DNA from: Cytophagales bacterium
GTDB lineage: Bacteria; Bacteroidota; Bacteroidia; Cytophagales; 172606-1
Assembly: GCA_025455595.1 (NCBI GenBank)
Contig: JALOMD010000085.1
Span: forward strand, 1-14,003
Reading direction: 5' to 3'
Length of the DNA stretch: 14,003 nucleotides
In this document: positions 1-7,557 of the stretch, piece after piece
How the letters are laid out: every line of letters begins with the position of its first letter
Position numbering within the stretch: the first letter of the stretch is position 1
Notes under the pieces: generated by a model
What the model saw: the letters and a program-made list of their open reading frames with translations, nothing else
Database searches by the model: none
Told to the model about the DNA's origin: nothing
Translations under genes and position numbers: made by a program

Positions 1-141
1 ACACCGGGTAATCATACTTGTGCTGTCGTATAGCTACAGATGTTACAGGGCAGTATGCTGCTTGAATTCCTGTTTTATCTGTTGATAGTCAGGAAATTGT
101 ATAGGGATCAGTGCAAAGCCTTGGATGGAGCAATAGTAAAA

Positions 142-174
142 CACCGTTTTAGTCAAAAATTACCTAAAACGGTG
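142..174. repeat. Palindromic repeat, copy 1
   Basis: The left arm CACCGTTTTAG (142-152) and right arm CTAAAACGGTG (164-174) are perfectly complementary over 11 bp, around an 11-nt loop. Compared with the common form CGTTTTGGGC/GCCCAAAACG found elsewhere in the window, a G-to-A change in the left arm is matched by a C-to-T change in the right arm. The flanking CAC/GTG also pairs. Confidence 0.85.
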
Positions 175-210
175 GCTTTAGTATGACAAGTCGCAATGGT
201 ACTTGCAAAA

Positions 211-246
211 ACAGCGTTTCAGCCATTTTTTGCCCAAAACGGCTGT
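211..246. repeat. Palindromic repeat, copy 2 (imperfect)
   Basis: The right half is canonical (TGCCCAAAACGGCTGT). The left half, ACAGCGTTTCAGCC, has lost one C and carries mismatches. The outer ACAGC/GCTGT bases still pair. It belongs to the same family as the perfect copies at 4197, 5617, 7531 and 7773. Confidence 0.7.
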
Positions 247-325
247 GCTCACATGATAGCGACGAGTCAAGGCAGCCATTCTCTCACAGCACAACACTAA
301 CCGTTGACGGTCAGTCTGTTGGAGG

Positions 326-398
326 GCGTTTTGGGCAAAAATTGAAAATCCCGCAACTGCCTGTCCCGACTTGTCGGGAGCGGGAACGCCCAAAACAC
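326..398. repeat. Nested palindromic repeat, copy 3 (long form)
   Basis: Outer arms GCGTTTTGGGC (326-336) and GCCCAAAAC (from 388) enclose an inner pair, TCCCGC and GCGGGA. Inside that lies a third hairpin, TCCCGAC (364-370) with GTCGGGA (373-379). The copy at 5337-5390 has the same outer arms and the same TCCCGC/GCGGGA pair but a short AATAG-type loop. This one is therefore the same element with an extra hairpin in its centre. Confidence 0.8.
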
Positions 399-424
399 GG
401 AAAATCCGGTCTTGCATACGAATT

Positions 425-453
425 GCGTTTTAAGCAAAAAACGGCCAAAACGG
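425..453. repeat. Palindromic repeat, copy 4 (degenerate)
   Basis: GCGTTTTAAGC is followed by GGCCAAAACGG across a short A-rich loop. The outer CGTTTT/AAAACG and the inner GC/GC still pair, but the middle GGG is replaced by AAG. This is a diverged member of the same family. Confidence 0.6.
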
Positions 454-500
454 TAACATACGACAGAGATTTGACCGACTGCAAGTGTCGCCGCTGGCAG

Positions 501-566
501 AAAGACGTAAAAAAAGGCCGGTTTATTACGTGGAAAGACGTAAAAAAAGGCCGGTTTATTACGTGG
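501..566. repeat. Two-copy 33-bp perfect tandem repeat
   Basis: The 33-bp unit beginning AAAGACGTAAAAAAAGG occurs at 501-533 and again, without any difference, at 534-566. Each unit contains ACGTAA near its start and TTACGT near its end, with GGCC at the centre, so each can fold as a hairpin. The identity of the two units suggests a recent duplication. The length is a multiple of three, but I see no gene here. Confidence 0.9.
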
Positions 567-835
567 CAAACAGTCAAGTTCAGCGGAGAGGTGGTTACAG
601 GCTGCTTGTGTTCGGTATAAAGCGACAAGGGATGGTGGTTTTCGATGAAGGCCGATTTTCCTTCGACAAGTTAAAGGGAAAAAAAGACAAACATTACACT
701 GTATCGTAACATCCTTGATTCGACAAGCATTTTGTTTTGGCAACCATCATCTTTACGAGACCAATAATTTAACTGCAATTGAAGGAAAATCGGAGCAGCG
801 AAATTATACGAGCAGTCGGATTAATTTTTTGTGCT

Positions 836-3800
836 ATGGAAAGAATTTTTACCAACAAAAAATGGATGGCTGTCCTACTGACAGGACTGTTTGGGATGGC
901 TGTCGGGATGGCGCAGACGCGGGTGTACAGTACTTTGGGCGGTATTCCGGCCGGAGCCAGTTTTCCTGGCTCTCCTGCCGTTACCGAAAGAAAAATCGTG
1001 TACACCTACGAAGGGTTTGATTATTACAGCCCGGTATTGCGTCAAGCGGTAGGACAAGGCAACTACCTGTCTTCCCGTGACATACTGCCTGTGTCCAGTA
1101 TTGCTCCCGATCCAAGATATGATATTCGGCAGACAGTGGCACCCACGCCTAGCATTAGTCCGCTTTCGTTGCACAACATAAATAACGAAGTCAGCAACTC
1201 TGAATACGCCCTTGGTTGGGCCAGCGACTGGCTGGCTGCTGGGGGTAGCACCACTTACGAGGTGGCTACTCGTTCAGCCAACACCACTGTGAACAGCCCT
1301 AAACCCAATGAAACGCATACATTGGTAAACGTGGGATCTTATGCTATTGGTGGCGGTGGCAACTCAATAGGAAGGCGTTTGCAGACCAGTACGGCCGGGT
1401 ATTTTTACGAATACGAGATATGGCAAGATGCTAATCAAGGGAATGGCACAGCAGATGGTGGTATGCCTGCCAATTCCTTTTGGTTCGACGGCGGGGTGGG
1501 CAGCGGATTGGGCGTTGACGAACGGTATTCTCGTACTTTGCCCATCAGCCCCATTCGGCTACAGACTGGTGGCAAAGCCCATCATCGCATAGGAGCCACG
1601 CATACGATGAATACCTCAATTGGATCAGCAGGTAGTGAGGTTTGGTTTGGTTTTCTAATGCGCATTAACTCGAATGACCCTTCAGGAAACCCTACTCCTG
1701 ACCCTATTCAAGATGCCTACATTCGTTTACATAACGTAGGTAACACCAATCCGGGAAACGTATGGGATGCTAACTCGGCAACCAAAATCAACATTGGCTT
1801 TTTACCTAACGGGACGGGCGGAGCGGCTTTCGGTACTACAAGCGCAACGCGGCGGTGGGGTCTTCGCATTAATGACGTTCCCTATGTTGCTACCACGAAT
1901 AACGGCGGAACCATAGCTCCTGCCGATAGTTCCAATATTCGTCCCGACCAGTTTACATTGCTGGTAACTCGTATGGAGTTCATAACCGAAACACAAACAC
2001 GAGTGCGCCTCTATGTAATCAACAATAACAGCCAATGGTATGACGATGGCCCGGATGCGGATAGCGAGATAGACATCCCCGCTGAGCCGACGGTGGACGT
2101 GACTATTAACGGCGTTGACTTGTCTTTTAATGCGGTGGCTTACCAAGGCGGTGACTTCTTCGGTTTCAGCAATATAGACGAACTGCGTTTTGCCCGTACC
2201 TATGACCAAGCGGCACTGGCTACTCGTACCATTTCTGTGATTGCTGATTTGTGCGAAAGCCGCATTGACACCGACGGTATTGGTGACTTGCCTGGCGGCA
2301 CGCCCGGTTTCAACGTAAACCAAAACGGCGACTTGGGCAGTGTACAGTCAACGTCGGTTACGGCAATGGATCCGACAGAACAACTTGGCGGCAGTGATCC
2401 TGGTTCTGGCGACAGTGTCTATGATGGTGCCTTCGAGCCAGTGGCAACAGCTCCTTTTCCCGTAAGAGCTCCTTTGGCACCAGCAACCGACAACCCAAGC
2501 CCATCAACTATCACTAACCCAGCCTACAGTGACCCGAATGAAATTACTTCGAGAGTGGTGTTCGAGAGGGGAGCTACGCCATTCAATGGTGTGACTTATG
2601 GTACTATTGCACCGTTGTTGTTGTACATACCTAACCAAAACAGCAGGCCCAACGACGGCAGCTATTATGTGGGTACTCAAAGCCGCTCGCCGTTTGGTGC
2701 ACCTAATGACACGAACACTGACTTGAATGGGGACGGTGATTCTAACGATCCAGGTGAAGCTCCATTCAATCGTCCTATCTGGATTACCGCCTATGACAAC
2801 AGCGGTACCCAAACCGGTAATATGATGGTGATAAACGCCGCTTATAGTCGGGGCGAGTTTTTTAGTCAAACAGTGGGTGGCATTTGTTCGGGTACGCAAT
2901 ACGAGTTCTTTTGCGACATTCTGAACCTTTTTAACAAAAACACCAAAAGCATTAGCAACTTGGCCGATCACAACAATGTCTCGCTTGGCCTGAATAATTA
3001 CGAATGTGATTACGACAATAATTTAGAACCCGGTGCCAGTCAGTTTGCTTTTGCCGGTACTGACTTGAACGGCAGTAGCGGCTTGGGAGCCGCAACCGAC
3101 GAAACACCCAACGGCACCTGTGGTGCTTTAAACCCTGAAGTTGAGATTCTGCTGGATGGCGTGCCGGTTTATATTCCACCCGTTACTGTTGCCAATGACG
3201 AGCAGTGGCACCGCGTGGGATTCACGTTTATCACCAAAAATATTCCGTCGGGCAACATCACGGTTTCGGTGCGTAACCGGGCACCGGGTGGCAATGGCAA
3301 CGACTTGGCTATTGACAACTTCATCTTCCGTCCGTGCGGCCCGTCGTTGCAGTTGGGCCAAGACCAGTTTTGTCCTGAAACAGATCCGGCTTCACCCACT
3401 TATGCCAACAGCCGTACGGTACGTTATTTACCTCGCGGCAAAACCTACCGCCGCCCGTTCTATCTGTGGGTGGTAAAACGCTGCGTAAGCAACTGCAACA
3501 GCCCCAACCCGGCCAACCGTGGCTATGCGTCTGACTCCCTGATTGTCGGTGGTTCGGCGATTTTTGCCGCTGGTCCTGCTCAAGTCACCATTGATGACAT
3601 ACAGAATTCACCGAATTTCTCGACTGTGTTTCCGGGCGGAACCATCCCCCAAGGAACGGTGGTGCTGGCATACTCGGCCAGTGAAAACGATGCCAACACC
3701 CGCACGGCCCGTTGCCGCATTGTGGGGGTGACCACCTACTACCTGACCGACTATCAGCCACTGGAAGGTACGTCTTACTACCGCCTGCGCATGGTCAATA

Positions 3801-4105
3801 CAGATGGTACGTTTGCTTATTCTAACGTAGAAACAGTGACCATCACGCAGCAATACCGCGTGTATCCGATTCCTGCCGACGACAAACTGATAGTGGCCTT
3901 GGCCGAAGAAACGCAACAGACTAAAAAAGTGAATCTGACCTTGTACAACGTGTTGGGCTCTGTTGTCATGACTCGTTCACAACAGGTAAGTATGGCCCAG
4001 CCATCCATTGAACTGGCTACAAGCCGTTTGCAGCCCGGTGTGTACATGCTTGAAATCAACGACGGAAATACCAAGGTTCAGAAACGAGTAGTGATTAGCA
4101 GATAA
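836..4105 (+). CDS. Large secreted protein with T9SS type A C-terminal sorting domain
   Basis: This is a 1089-residue exported protein, probably displayed on the surface or released. I chose ATG 836: it is followed by a good signal peptide (charged MERIFTNKK, hydrophobic residues about 11-25, cleavage likely near Ala26-Gln27). A TTG at 779 would add 19 residues ahead of it. Residues about 80-490 are rich in Gly, Asn, Thr and Ser and end in NIDELRFARTY, reminiscent of concanavalin/LamG-like folds (inference). A later block begins FFSQTVGGICSGTQYEF and ends PGGNGNDLAIDNFIFRPCGP, a beta-sandwich module common in Bacteroidota surface proteins. YYRLRMVNTDG then leads into the C-terminal domain (about residues 1007-1089: YRVYPIPADDKL ... 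LQPGVYMLEI ... KRVVISR), the Por/T9SS type A sorting signal that is removed on export. Substrate and role are unknown. It is followed by a long hairpin repeat and the CHU_C gene on the same strand. Confidence 0.9.
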   Translation: MERIFTNKKWMAVLLTGLFGMAVGMAQTRVYSTLGGIPAGASFPGSPAVTERKIVYTYEGFDYYSPVLRQAVGQGNYLSSRDILPVSSIAPDPRYDIRQTVAPTPSISPLSLHNINNEVSNSEYALGWASDWLAAGGSTTYEVATRSANTTVNSPKPNETHTLVNVGSYAIGGGGNSIGRRLQTSTAGYFYEYEIWQDANQGNGTADGGMPANSFWFDGGVGSGLGVDERYSRTLPISPIRLQTGGKAHHRIGATHTMNTSIGSAGSEVWFGFLMRINSNDPSGNPTPDPIQDAYIRLHNVGNTNPGNVWDANSATKINIGFLPNGTGGAAFGTTSATRRWGLRINDVPYVATTNNGGTIAPADSSNIRPDQFTLLVTRMEFITETQTRVRLYVINNNSQWYDDGPDADSEIDIPAEPTVDVTINGVDLSFNAVAYQGGDFFGFSNIDELRFARTYDQAALATRTISVIADLCESRIDTDGIGDLPGGTPGFNVNQNGDLGSVQSTSVTAMDPTEQLGGSDPGSGDSVYDGAFEPVATAPFPVRAPLAPATDNPSPSTITNPAYSDPNEITSRVVFERGATPFNGVTYGTIAPLLLYIPNQNSRPNDGSYYVGTQSRSPFGAPNDTNTDLNGDGDSNDPGEAPFNRPIWITAYDNSGTQTGNMMVINAAYSRGEFFSQTVGGICSGTQYEFFCDILNLFNKNTKSISNLADHNNVSLGLNNYECDYDNNLEPGASQFAFAGTDLNGSSGLGAATDETPNGTCGALNPEVEILLDGVPVYIPPVTVANDEQWHRVGFTFITKNIPSGNITVSVRNRAPGGNGNDLAIDNFIFRPCGPSLQLGQDQFCPETDPASPTYANSRTVRYLPRGKTYRRPFYLWVVKRCVSNCNSPNPANRGYASDSLIVGGSAIFAAGPAQVTIDDIQNSPNFSTVFPGGTIPQGTVVLAYSASENDANTRTARCRIVGVTTYYLTDYQPLEGTSYYRLRMVNTDGTFAYSNVETVTITQQYRVYPIPADDKLIVALAEETQQTKKVNLTLYNVLGSVVMTRSQQVSMAQPSIELATSRLQPGVYMLEINDGNTKVQKRVVISR

Positions 4106-4109
4106 GACG

Positions 4110-4223
4110 GATTCGTAGGATTGATAGATTAACATGATTCGACATGGTTACATCAAGTTAATCCTTCAATCCTACGAATCAGGGTTCTGACAAAGCCGTT
4201 TTGGGCAAATTTTGCCCAAAACG
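4110..4223. repeat. Composite intergenic repeat A: long hairpin plus palindrome
   Basis: Five bases after the stop of the secreted-protein gene, GATTCGTAGGATTGA (4110-4124) pairs perfectly with TCAATCCTACGAATC (4166-4180). A 2-nt internal loop further in, GATTAAC (4127-4133) pairs with GTTAATC (4157-4163). After GGGTTCTGACAAAG comes a perfect CGTTTTGGGCAAA (4197-4209) / TTTGCCCAAAACG (4211-4223) palindrome with a single-base centre. The whole arrangement recurs at 5531-5643. No T-run follows the first hairpin, so a 3'-end stabilising or processing structure fits better than a classical terminator. Confidence 0.85.
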
Positions 4224-4259
4224 CGACAAGCAAAAAATAATCGGTTCGGTACATAACAC

Positions 4260-5261
4260 ATGAAAACCCGTCATGTATTTCTTGGGACACTTGTTCGCAG
4301 AGGCGCATTGGCACTGTGTGTTTGGCTGGGAGTTGCTACTGCGGCATTTTCGCAACTCAGAATCACACCCATCAGTCAATTTTCGGGTACGTTAAGCGTG
4401 TCGAGTGGGTTAATGAGTTTTCGCGTCTATAACGGAGCTGCTGAAATCACCAAAACGGTGGATGCCTATTTTGAATACAACATCAAGCCGGGCTGCGGTC
4501 AGCCGGTTTCGCATTCCATCAGTTATCCGTTCGGGGCCAGCAACACCAACCCAATCCGTGTCACTATATCTGGCCTCACTGTAGGGGACTATACTTATCG
4601 AATCAGGGTGGTGAGCGGAGCCACTACGCTTTACACACCTTGGTATCGTCTGAAAATCGTCAAAAGCGACAACGCACTGCCTGTAGTCACTGTGTCGCGG
4701 ACTTTGGTTGACACGACACGAAAGGCTGACAGCGAATACATTTCAGTATTGAACCTAAACGGACAGGCCACGGACGATTGCACCGATACATTGAGTGTTT
4801 CTTGGGTCAAGACTTCCGGGCCGTCGGCTATCATGAACGACGATTTCAAGGGCAACCTGACGCTGAACGACCTCAGTGAAGGCGAATACGTGTTTGCGCT
4901 GGTTGCCGAAGACGACAGGGGCGGTGTTACGCGGGCTGAGGTCAAGGTCATCGTCCGGCCGCCGCCTTTGCCGCCGCCACCGCCGGTTTTGACTTACATG
5001 AAGGCGTTTTCGCCCAACGACGACACCATTGACGACCGGTGGAAAGTCACCGGCATCAGTGCCACGCCTGACATAACAGAAGTGCTGGTGGTCAACCAAT
5101 TTGGGCAGCGAATCGAAACGCTACGGCCGCCGTTCATCAACGACGAAGTGTGGGACGGCACGCAGTTCGGAAAGCCCATGCCCGACGGAGCTTATTACTT
5201 TATTGTGAAGGACAAAACAAATCAGGAAATCAAGCGGGGCAGCGTCCTGTTGGTTCGTTAA
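4260..5261 (+). CDS. Secreted PKD-like protein with CHU_C (gliding motility-associated) C-terminal domain
   Basis: A 333-residue surface protein predicted to be exported by the type IX secretion system. The ATG gives a signal peptide (MKTRHVFLGTLVRRGALALC, cleavage near residue 31, AFS/Q). Residues 34-134 look like an all-beta module (DYTYRIRVVSG, TPWYRLKIV). Residues 141-232 resemble a PKD/Ig-like domain (VSWVKTSGPSA, LSEGEYVFALVAEDDRGGV). A proline-rich linker (PPPLPPPPPV, 234-243) follows. Residues 247-333 are a CHU_C domain with FSPNDDTIDDRW, VVNQFGQRI and VWDGTQFGKPMPDGAYYFIV. CHU_C domains act as type B T9SS sorting signals, and their carriers are often encoded beside a PorP/SprF gene, as here (5924). 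The protein is small for a CHU_C carrier, many of which exceed 1000 residues. Its ligand is unknown. Confidence 0.88.
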   Translation: MKTRHVFLGTLVRRGALALCVWLGVATAAFSQLRITPISQFSGTLSVSSGLMSFRVYNGAAEITKTVDAYFEYNIKPGCGQPVSHSISYPFGASNTNPIRVTISGLTVGDYTYRIRVVSGATTLYTPWYRLKIVKSDNALPVVTVSRTLVDTTRKADSEYISVLNLNGQATDDCTDTLSVSWVKTSGPSAIMNDDFKGNLTLNDLSEGEYVFALVAEDDRGGVTRAEVKVIVRPPPLPPPPPVLTYMKAFSPNDDTIDDRWKVTGISATPDITEVLVVNQFGQRIETLRPPFINDEVWDGTQFGKPMPDGAYYFIVKDKTNQEIKRGSVLLVR

Positions 5262-5336
5262 GGGCCTCACTCCCAAGGAGAGGGACTTTCTGTCGGTTCT
5301 TTATGGTTTTACTTGCATAGGTGACATTATGCTTTC

Positions 5337-5390
5337 GCGTTTTGGGCAAAAATTGATAAATCCCGCAATAGGCGGGAACGCCCAAAACGG
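5337..5390. repeat. Nested palindromic repeat (short form)
   Basis: GCGTTTTGGGC (5337-5347) pairs with GCCCAAAACG (5380-5389). Inside, TCCCGC (5361-5366) pairs with GCGGGA across AATAG. It shares with 326-398 the left half through AAAAATTGA, the inner TCCCGCAA and the junction GCGGGAACGCCC, so both copies descend from one element rather than from two chance palindromes. Confidence 0.85.
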
Positions 5391-5422
5391 ATTGCTGAGG
5401 CGGCCGTGGGCTGTGCCGCCAT

Positions 5423-5452
5423 GCGTTTTGGGCAAAAAATGGCCAAAACGCC
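5423..5452. repeat. Palindromic repeat, copy 6
   Basis: GCGTTTTGGGC is followed, after a short A-rich loop, by GGCCAAAACGCC. It has one mismatch relative to the canonical arms. It lies 33 bp after the nested copy and is separated from it by a GC-rich CGGCCGTGGGC segment. Confidence 0.8.
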
Positions 5453-5530
5453 ATATTCTCAATCAACCAGCAAGTAAATTCATAAACAACCTTTCTGTCT
5501 GGACTATGATTGACTTCGTCGAATTGACAT

Positions 5531-5643
5531 TTCGTAGGATTAGAGGATTAACATGATTTCAGTTTGATAATCAAGGCAATCTCCTAATCCTACGAACCAA
5601 GGTTCTGACAATCTGCCGTTTTGGGCATTTTTTGCCCAAAACG
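5531..5643. repeat. Composite intergenic repeat B: hairpin plus palindrome
   Basis: TTCGTAGGATTAG (5531-5543) pairs perfectly with CTAATCCTACGAA (5584-5596). GGTTCTGACAA follows, then CGTTTTGGGCA (5617-5627) pairs with TGCCCAAAACG (5633-5643). It aligns along its length with 4110-4223, sharing GATTAACATGATT in the loop and GGTTCTGACAA between the two hairpins. Where the two copies differ in the stem (ATTGA versus ATTAG) the opposite arm differs to match (TCAAT versus CTAAT). Confidence 0.85.
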
Positions 5644-5913
5644 CAATGAGAACTCTGTTGAGAAAAGTAAAAATCGTCAATAGGAAATTTCTGTAAAAAT
5701 GCTCAAAACGGCGGTTTTTGTAAAGAAAAAACGAGAATGTTTTTGCTTTGCAAAACGCTTGTTGCCAATCGAAAGAGATACTGCTGAAAGATATCCGGCC
5801 TGCCAGTGTTTGTCGGCGGTATTGTCAATACAAACCAAACTGAAACAACGCCAACGTACAGAAAAGAATAGAAAACCGATACCGAAGGGGTTGTTCGTGT
5901 AAACCAGCTAATC

Positions 5914-5919
5914 GAGGTG
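5914..5919 (+). promoter_or_regulatory. Ribosome binding site deciding a TTG start
   Basis: GAGGTG lies 4 bases ahead of the TTG at 5924. An in-frame TGA at 5918-5920 prevents any start further upstream, and the next ATG (5972) would remove most of the signal peptide. TTG 5924 is therefore the best start. Confidence 0.55.
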
Positions 5920-5923
5920 AAAA

Positions 5924-7363
5924 TTGAAAAACTTTACGCAAACATGGGTTAGCGTAGCGGTGGCATTTGTGATGGGACTGCTCGGAGGTGGCGCGTATGC
6001 GCAAGTGCTGAGTCCGAACCCTAACTACCATATCCAGACGTTCAACAACCTCTACCAGTTGAACCCCGCCATGGCCGGCAGCAACAACGAACTGACCGGC
6101 TTCCTTACGTATCACCAACAGATCATTTCCGGCTTCGAGGACACGCCCCGGCAAATCTCCCTCACTGCCGACGCGCCTTTTACCCGCACCCAGGATGTTG
6201 CCTTTGGCGGCAGCGTCTATACTTATCGCCGAAGCATTTTGCAAAGCACCGGCATGTCAGGCACGTTTGCCAAGAAACTGACACTGGGCAAGAAATGGCA
6301 CACGTTGCGGCTGGGAGTCACTGCCGGGTTTTATTACAACAGCATCAACCCTGACGGCGTGAACATAGCCGACCCGGCCATTGCACGCCTGAACAATAAA
6401 ATACAGCCCGATGTGGCTTTCGGCTTCAATTACCAGTTGAAAGGCTTTCAGTTCGGGTTGTCCCTGCCCAAACTCATGTCTTTTGCCACGGTGCAAGTCA
6501 ATGACGGCGGCAGTGCCTCGGCTCTGCGCATCAGTCCGCTGGGCAGCCGTTTGGTTTACTTCTTCTACGATGCCGAGGTCAATCCCCGGTGGTCGGTGCG
6601 GCCGATGGTCGTGTACCGCTCGATGGACAATGCGTGGTCGGGCTTGGAAATGAACGTGCGTGCTTTGTACGAAGACAAATTTTGGTTTGGCGCAGCGTGG
6701 CGGCAGCAGTTCGGCGCGGCCGCTTTTGCGGGTTTCAAGGCCAAGAAACTCAGCGTGAGCTACGCGTACAAGGCGGCCAATTCGACCCAATGGGGATACG
6801 CCAATCCGGCCCACGAGGTGCAGTTGGGAATGTACTTGGGTCGTTTGGGCAAGGTCAAGAAAGTGGCTCGCGGCGGTGCCCGCCTGAACACCAACGACAG
6901 CTTCACGGCCAGCCGCGTGCGGAAGTCGAAATCGGCTGAAGTTAAGAAACCGGGCGGAGCCAAACCGACGGCGGGCGAATCAACCGCCACGCAAAAGCAG
7001 ACCGAAAAACTACCCGGCAAGTCGCCCGACAAAAAGCCGACCACGAAACTGAAGGTAGAAAGCCTGCGCAAAGGCGAGTCGGCTAACGACTTGGCGGCAG
7101 GCAATTACTTGGTGGCTGGCTCGTACAAAACCGAAGCCGAAGCCAAGAAAGAGCAAGCCCGTCTCAAACGCGAATTGGGTAAGCAGAACTACGAGGTGAA
7201 AACTGGCTATCATTCTGACAAAAAACTGTACTACGTCTATGTGGCCGAAGGAGGCATGGAAGATGTGTCGCGGCGCGGCGAGGAATTGAAAAAGAAGAAA
7301 GGCTTTGGTAAGGTTTACCTGCTCAAAATCACCAACCGCCCGCACGGGGAAAGCTTGGAATAA
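5924..7363 (+). CDS. PorP/SprF family outer membrane protein with C-terminal SPOR-like domain
   Basis: A 479-residue protein starting at TTG, with signal peptide MKNFTQTWVSVAVAFVMGLL and cleavage near AYA/Q27. Residues about 28-320 match the PorP/SprF pattern: YNLYQLNPAMAG-like motif (NNLYQLNPAMAGSNNE), YHQQI, then alternating beta strands (LRLGVTAGFYYN, VAFGFNYQLKGFQFGLSLP, FWFGAAWRQQFG, LSVSYAY). PorP/SprF proteins associate with T9SS and help place CHU_C cargo on the surface. After the barrel there is a Lys/Pro/Thr-rich linker (about 325-392). Residues 393-473 follow, beginning GNYLVAGSYKTEAEAKKEQ and ending FGKVYLLKI, which resemble a SPOR domain, a fold that binds peptidoglycan with denuded glycan strands. 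Usual family members end near 300-340 residues, so the tail is an addition. It may tether the barrel to the cell wall (inference). The CHU_C protein upstream is the likely partner. Confidence 0.85.
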   Translation: MKNFTQTWVSVAVAFVMGLLGGGAYAQVLSPNPNYHIQTFNNLYQLNPAMAGSNNELTGFLTYHQQIISGFEDTPRQISLTADAPFTRTQDVAFGGSVYTYRRSILQSTGMSGTFAKKLTLGKKWHTLRLGVTAGFYYNSINPDGVNIADPAIARLNNKIQPDVAFGFNYQLKGFQFGLSLPKLMSFATVQVNDGGSASALRISPLGSRLVYFFYDAEVNPRWSVRPMVVYRSMDNAWSGLEMNVRALYEDKFWFGAAWRQQFGAAAFAGFKAKKLSVSYAYKAANSTQWGYANPAHEVQLGMYLGRLGKVKKVARGGARLNTNDSFTASRVRKSKSAEVKKPGGAKPTAGESTATQKQTEKLPGKSPDKKPTTKLKVESLRKGESANDLAAGNYLVAGSYKTEAEAKKEQARLKRELGKQNYEVKTGYHSDKKLYYVYVAEGGMEDVSRRGEELKKKKGFGKVYLLKITNRPHGESLE

Positions 7364-7530
7364 TGCGGAAGTCGGAGGGCGGATTGCGGAACGAAAAGAA
7401 AGTGCTCCGACTTATCGGGACACCTGGTCGTCTTGAATCACGGATGAAACCGATGACGCAGATTGCACGGATGGTGTCTGGAAAACCGCACTGTCTGTGT
7501 GAATTGTCTGTATGCATTCGTGACGTAAAG

Positions 7531-7557
7531 CGTTTTGGGCAATTTTTGCCCAAAACG
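7531..7557. repeat. Palindromic repeat, perfect copy
   Basis: CGTTTTGGGCAA (7531-7542) and TTGCCCAAAACG (7546-7557) form a perfect 12-bp inverted repeat around TTT. Upstream, CACGGATG (about 7440) and CATTCGTG (about 7515) can pair with one G-U, followed by GACGTAAAG. That is the same hairpin, GAC, palindrome order as composite repeats A and B, and may be a diverged third copy. Confidence 0.85.

Larger units (their letters stand above)
1..835. other. Long intergenic region rich in repeats
   Basis: I find no convincing gene in this stretch. The open frames on both strands run through palindromic repeats and a tandem repeat, which explains why they stay open, and none resembles a protein family I know. 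The region holds four copies of the CGTTTTGGGC-type palindrome (142-174, 211-246, 326-398, 425-453) and a two-copy 33-bp tandem repeat (501-566). About 270 bp of AT-rich sequence then precede the first gene. I saw no clean TTG-N20-TAnnTTTG promoter upstream of the ATG at 836. The first 120 bases could be the end of an unseen neighbour's flank, but no frame supports that. Confidence 0.7.
5262..5923. other. Repeat-filled intergenic region before the porP-like gene
   Basis: No believable gene lies in these 662 bases. The open frames at 5329-5556 and 5699-5902 cross palindromic repeats, show no family resemblance and lack a ribosome binding site. The region holds the nested palindrome 5337-5390, the palindrome 5423-5452 and composite repeat B (5531-5643). 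From about 5645 to 5923 there is AT-rich sequence that presumably includes the porP-like promoter, but I could not identify a good TTG/TAnnTTTG pair. Confidence 0.65.

Noticed and set aside
183..743. Overlapping open frames of 74-148 codons on both strands
   Set aside because: They run through palindromes and the 33-bp tandem repeat, have no recognisable motif and no ribosome binding site; repeat composition explains the open frames.
779..835. TTG start adding 19 residues to the first secreted protein
   Set aside because: The extension places polar residues before a good signal peptide that begins at ATG 836.
1..835. A CRISPR array made of the palindromic repeats
   Set aside because: Spacing and sequence between copies are irregular, the copies diverge and occur singly across 8 kb, and there are no cas genes.
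5329..5902. Small open frames of 75 and 67 codons between the CHU_C and porP-like genes
   Set aside because: The first is made of repeats. The second starts in a repeat fragment and lacks a ribosome binding site or family resemblance.
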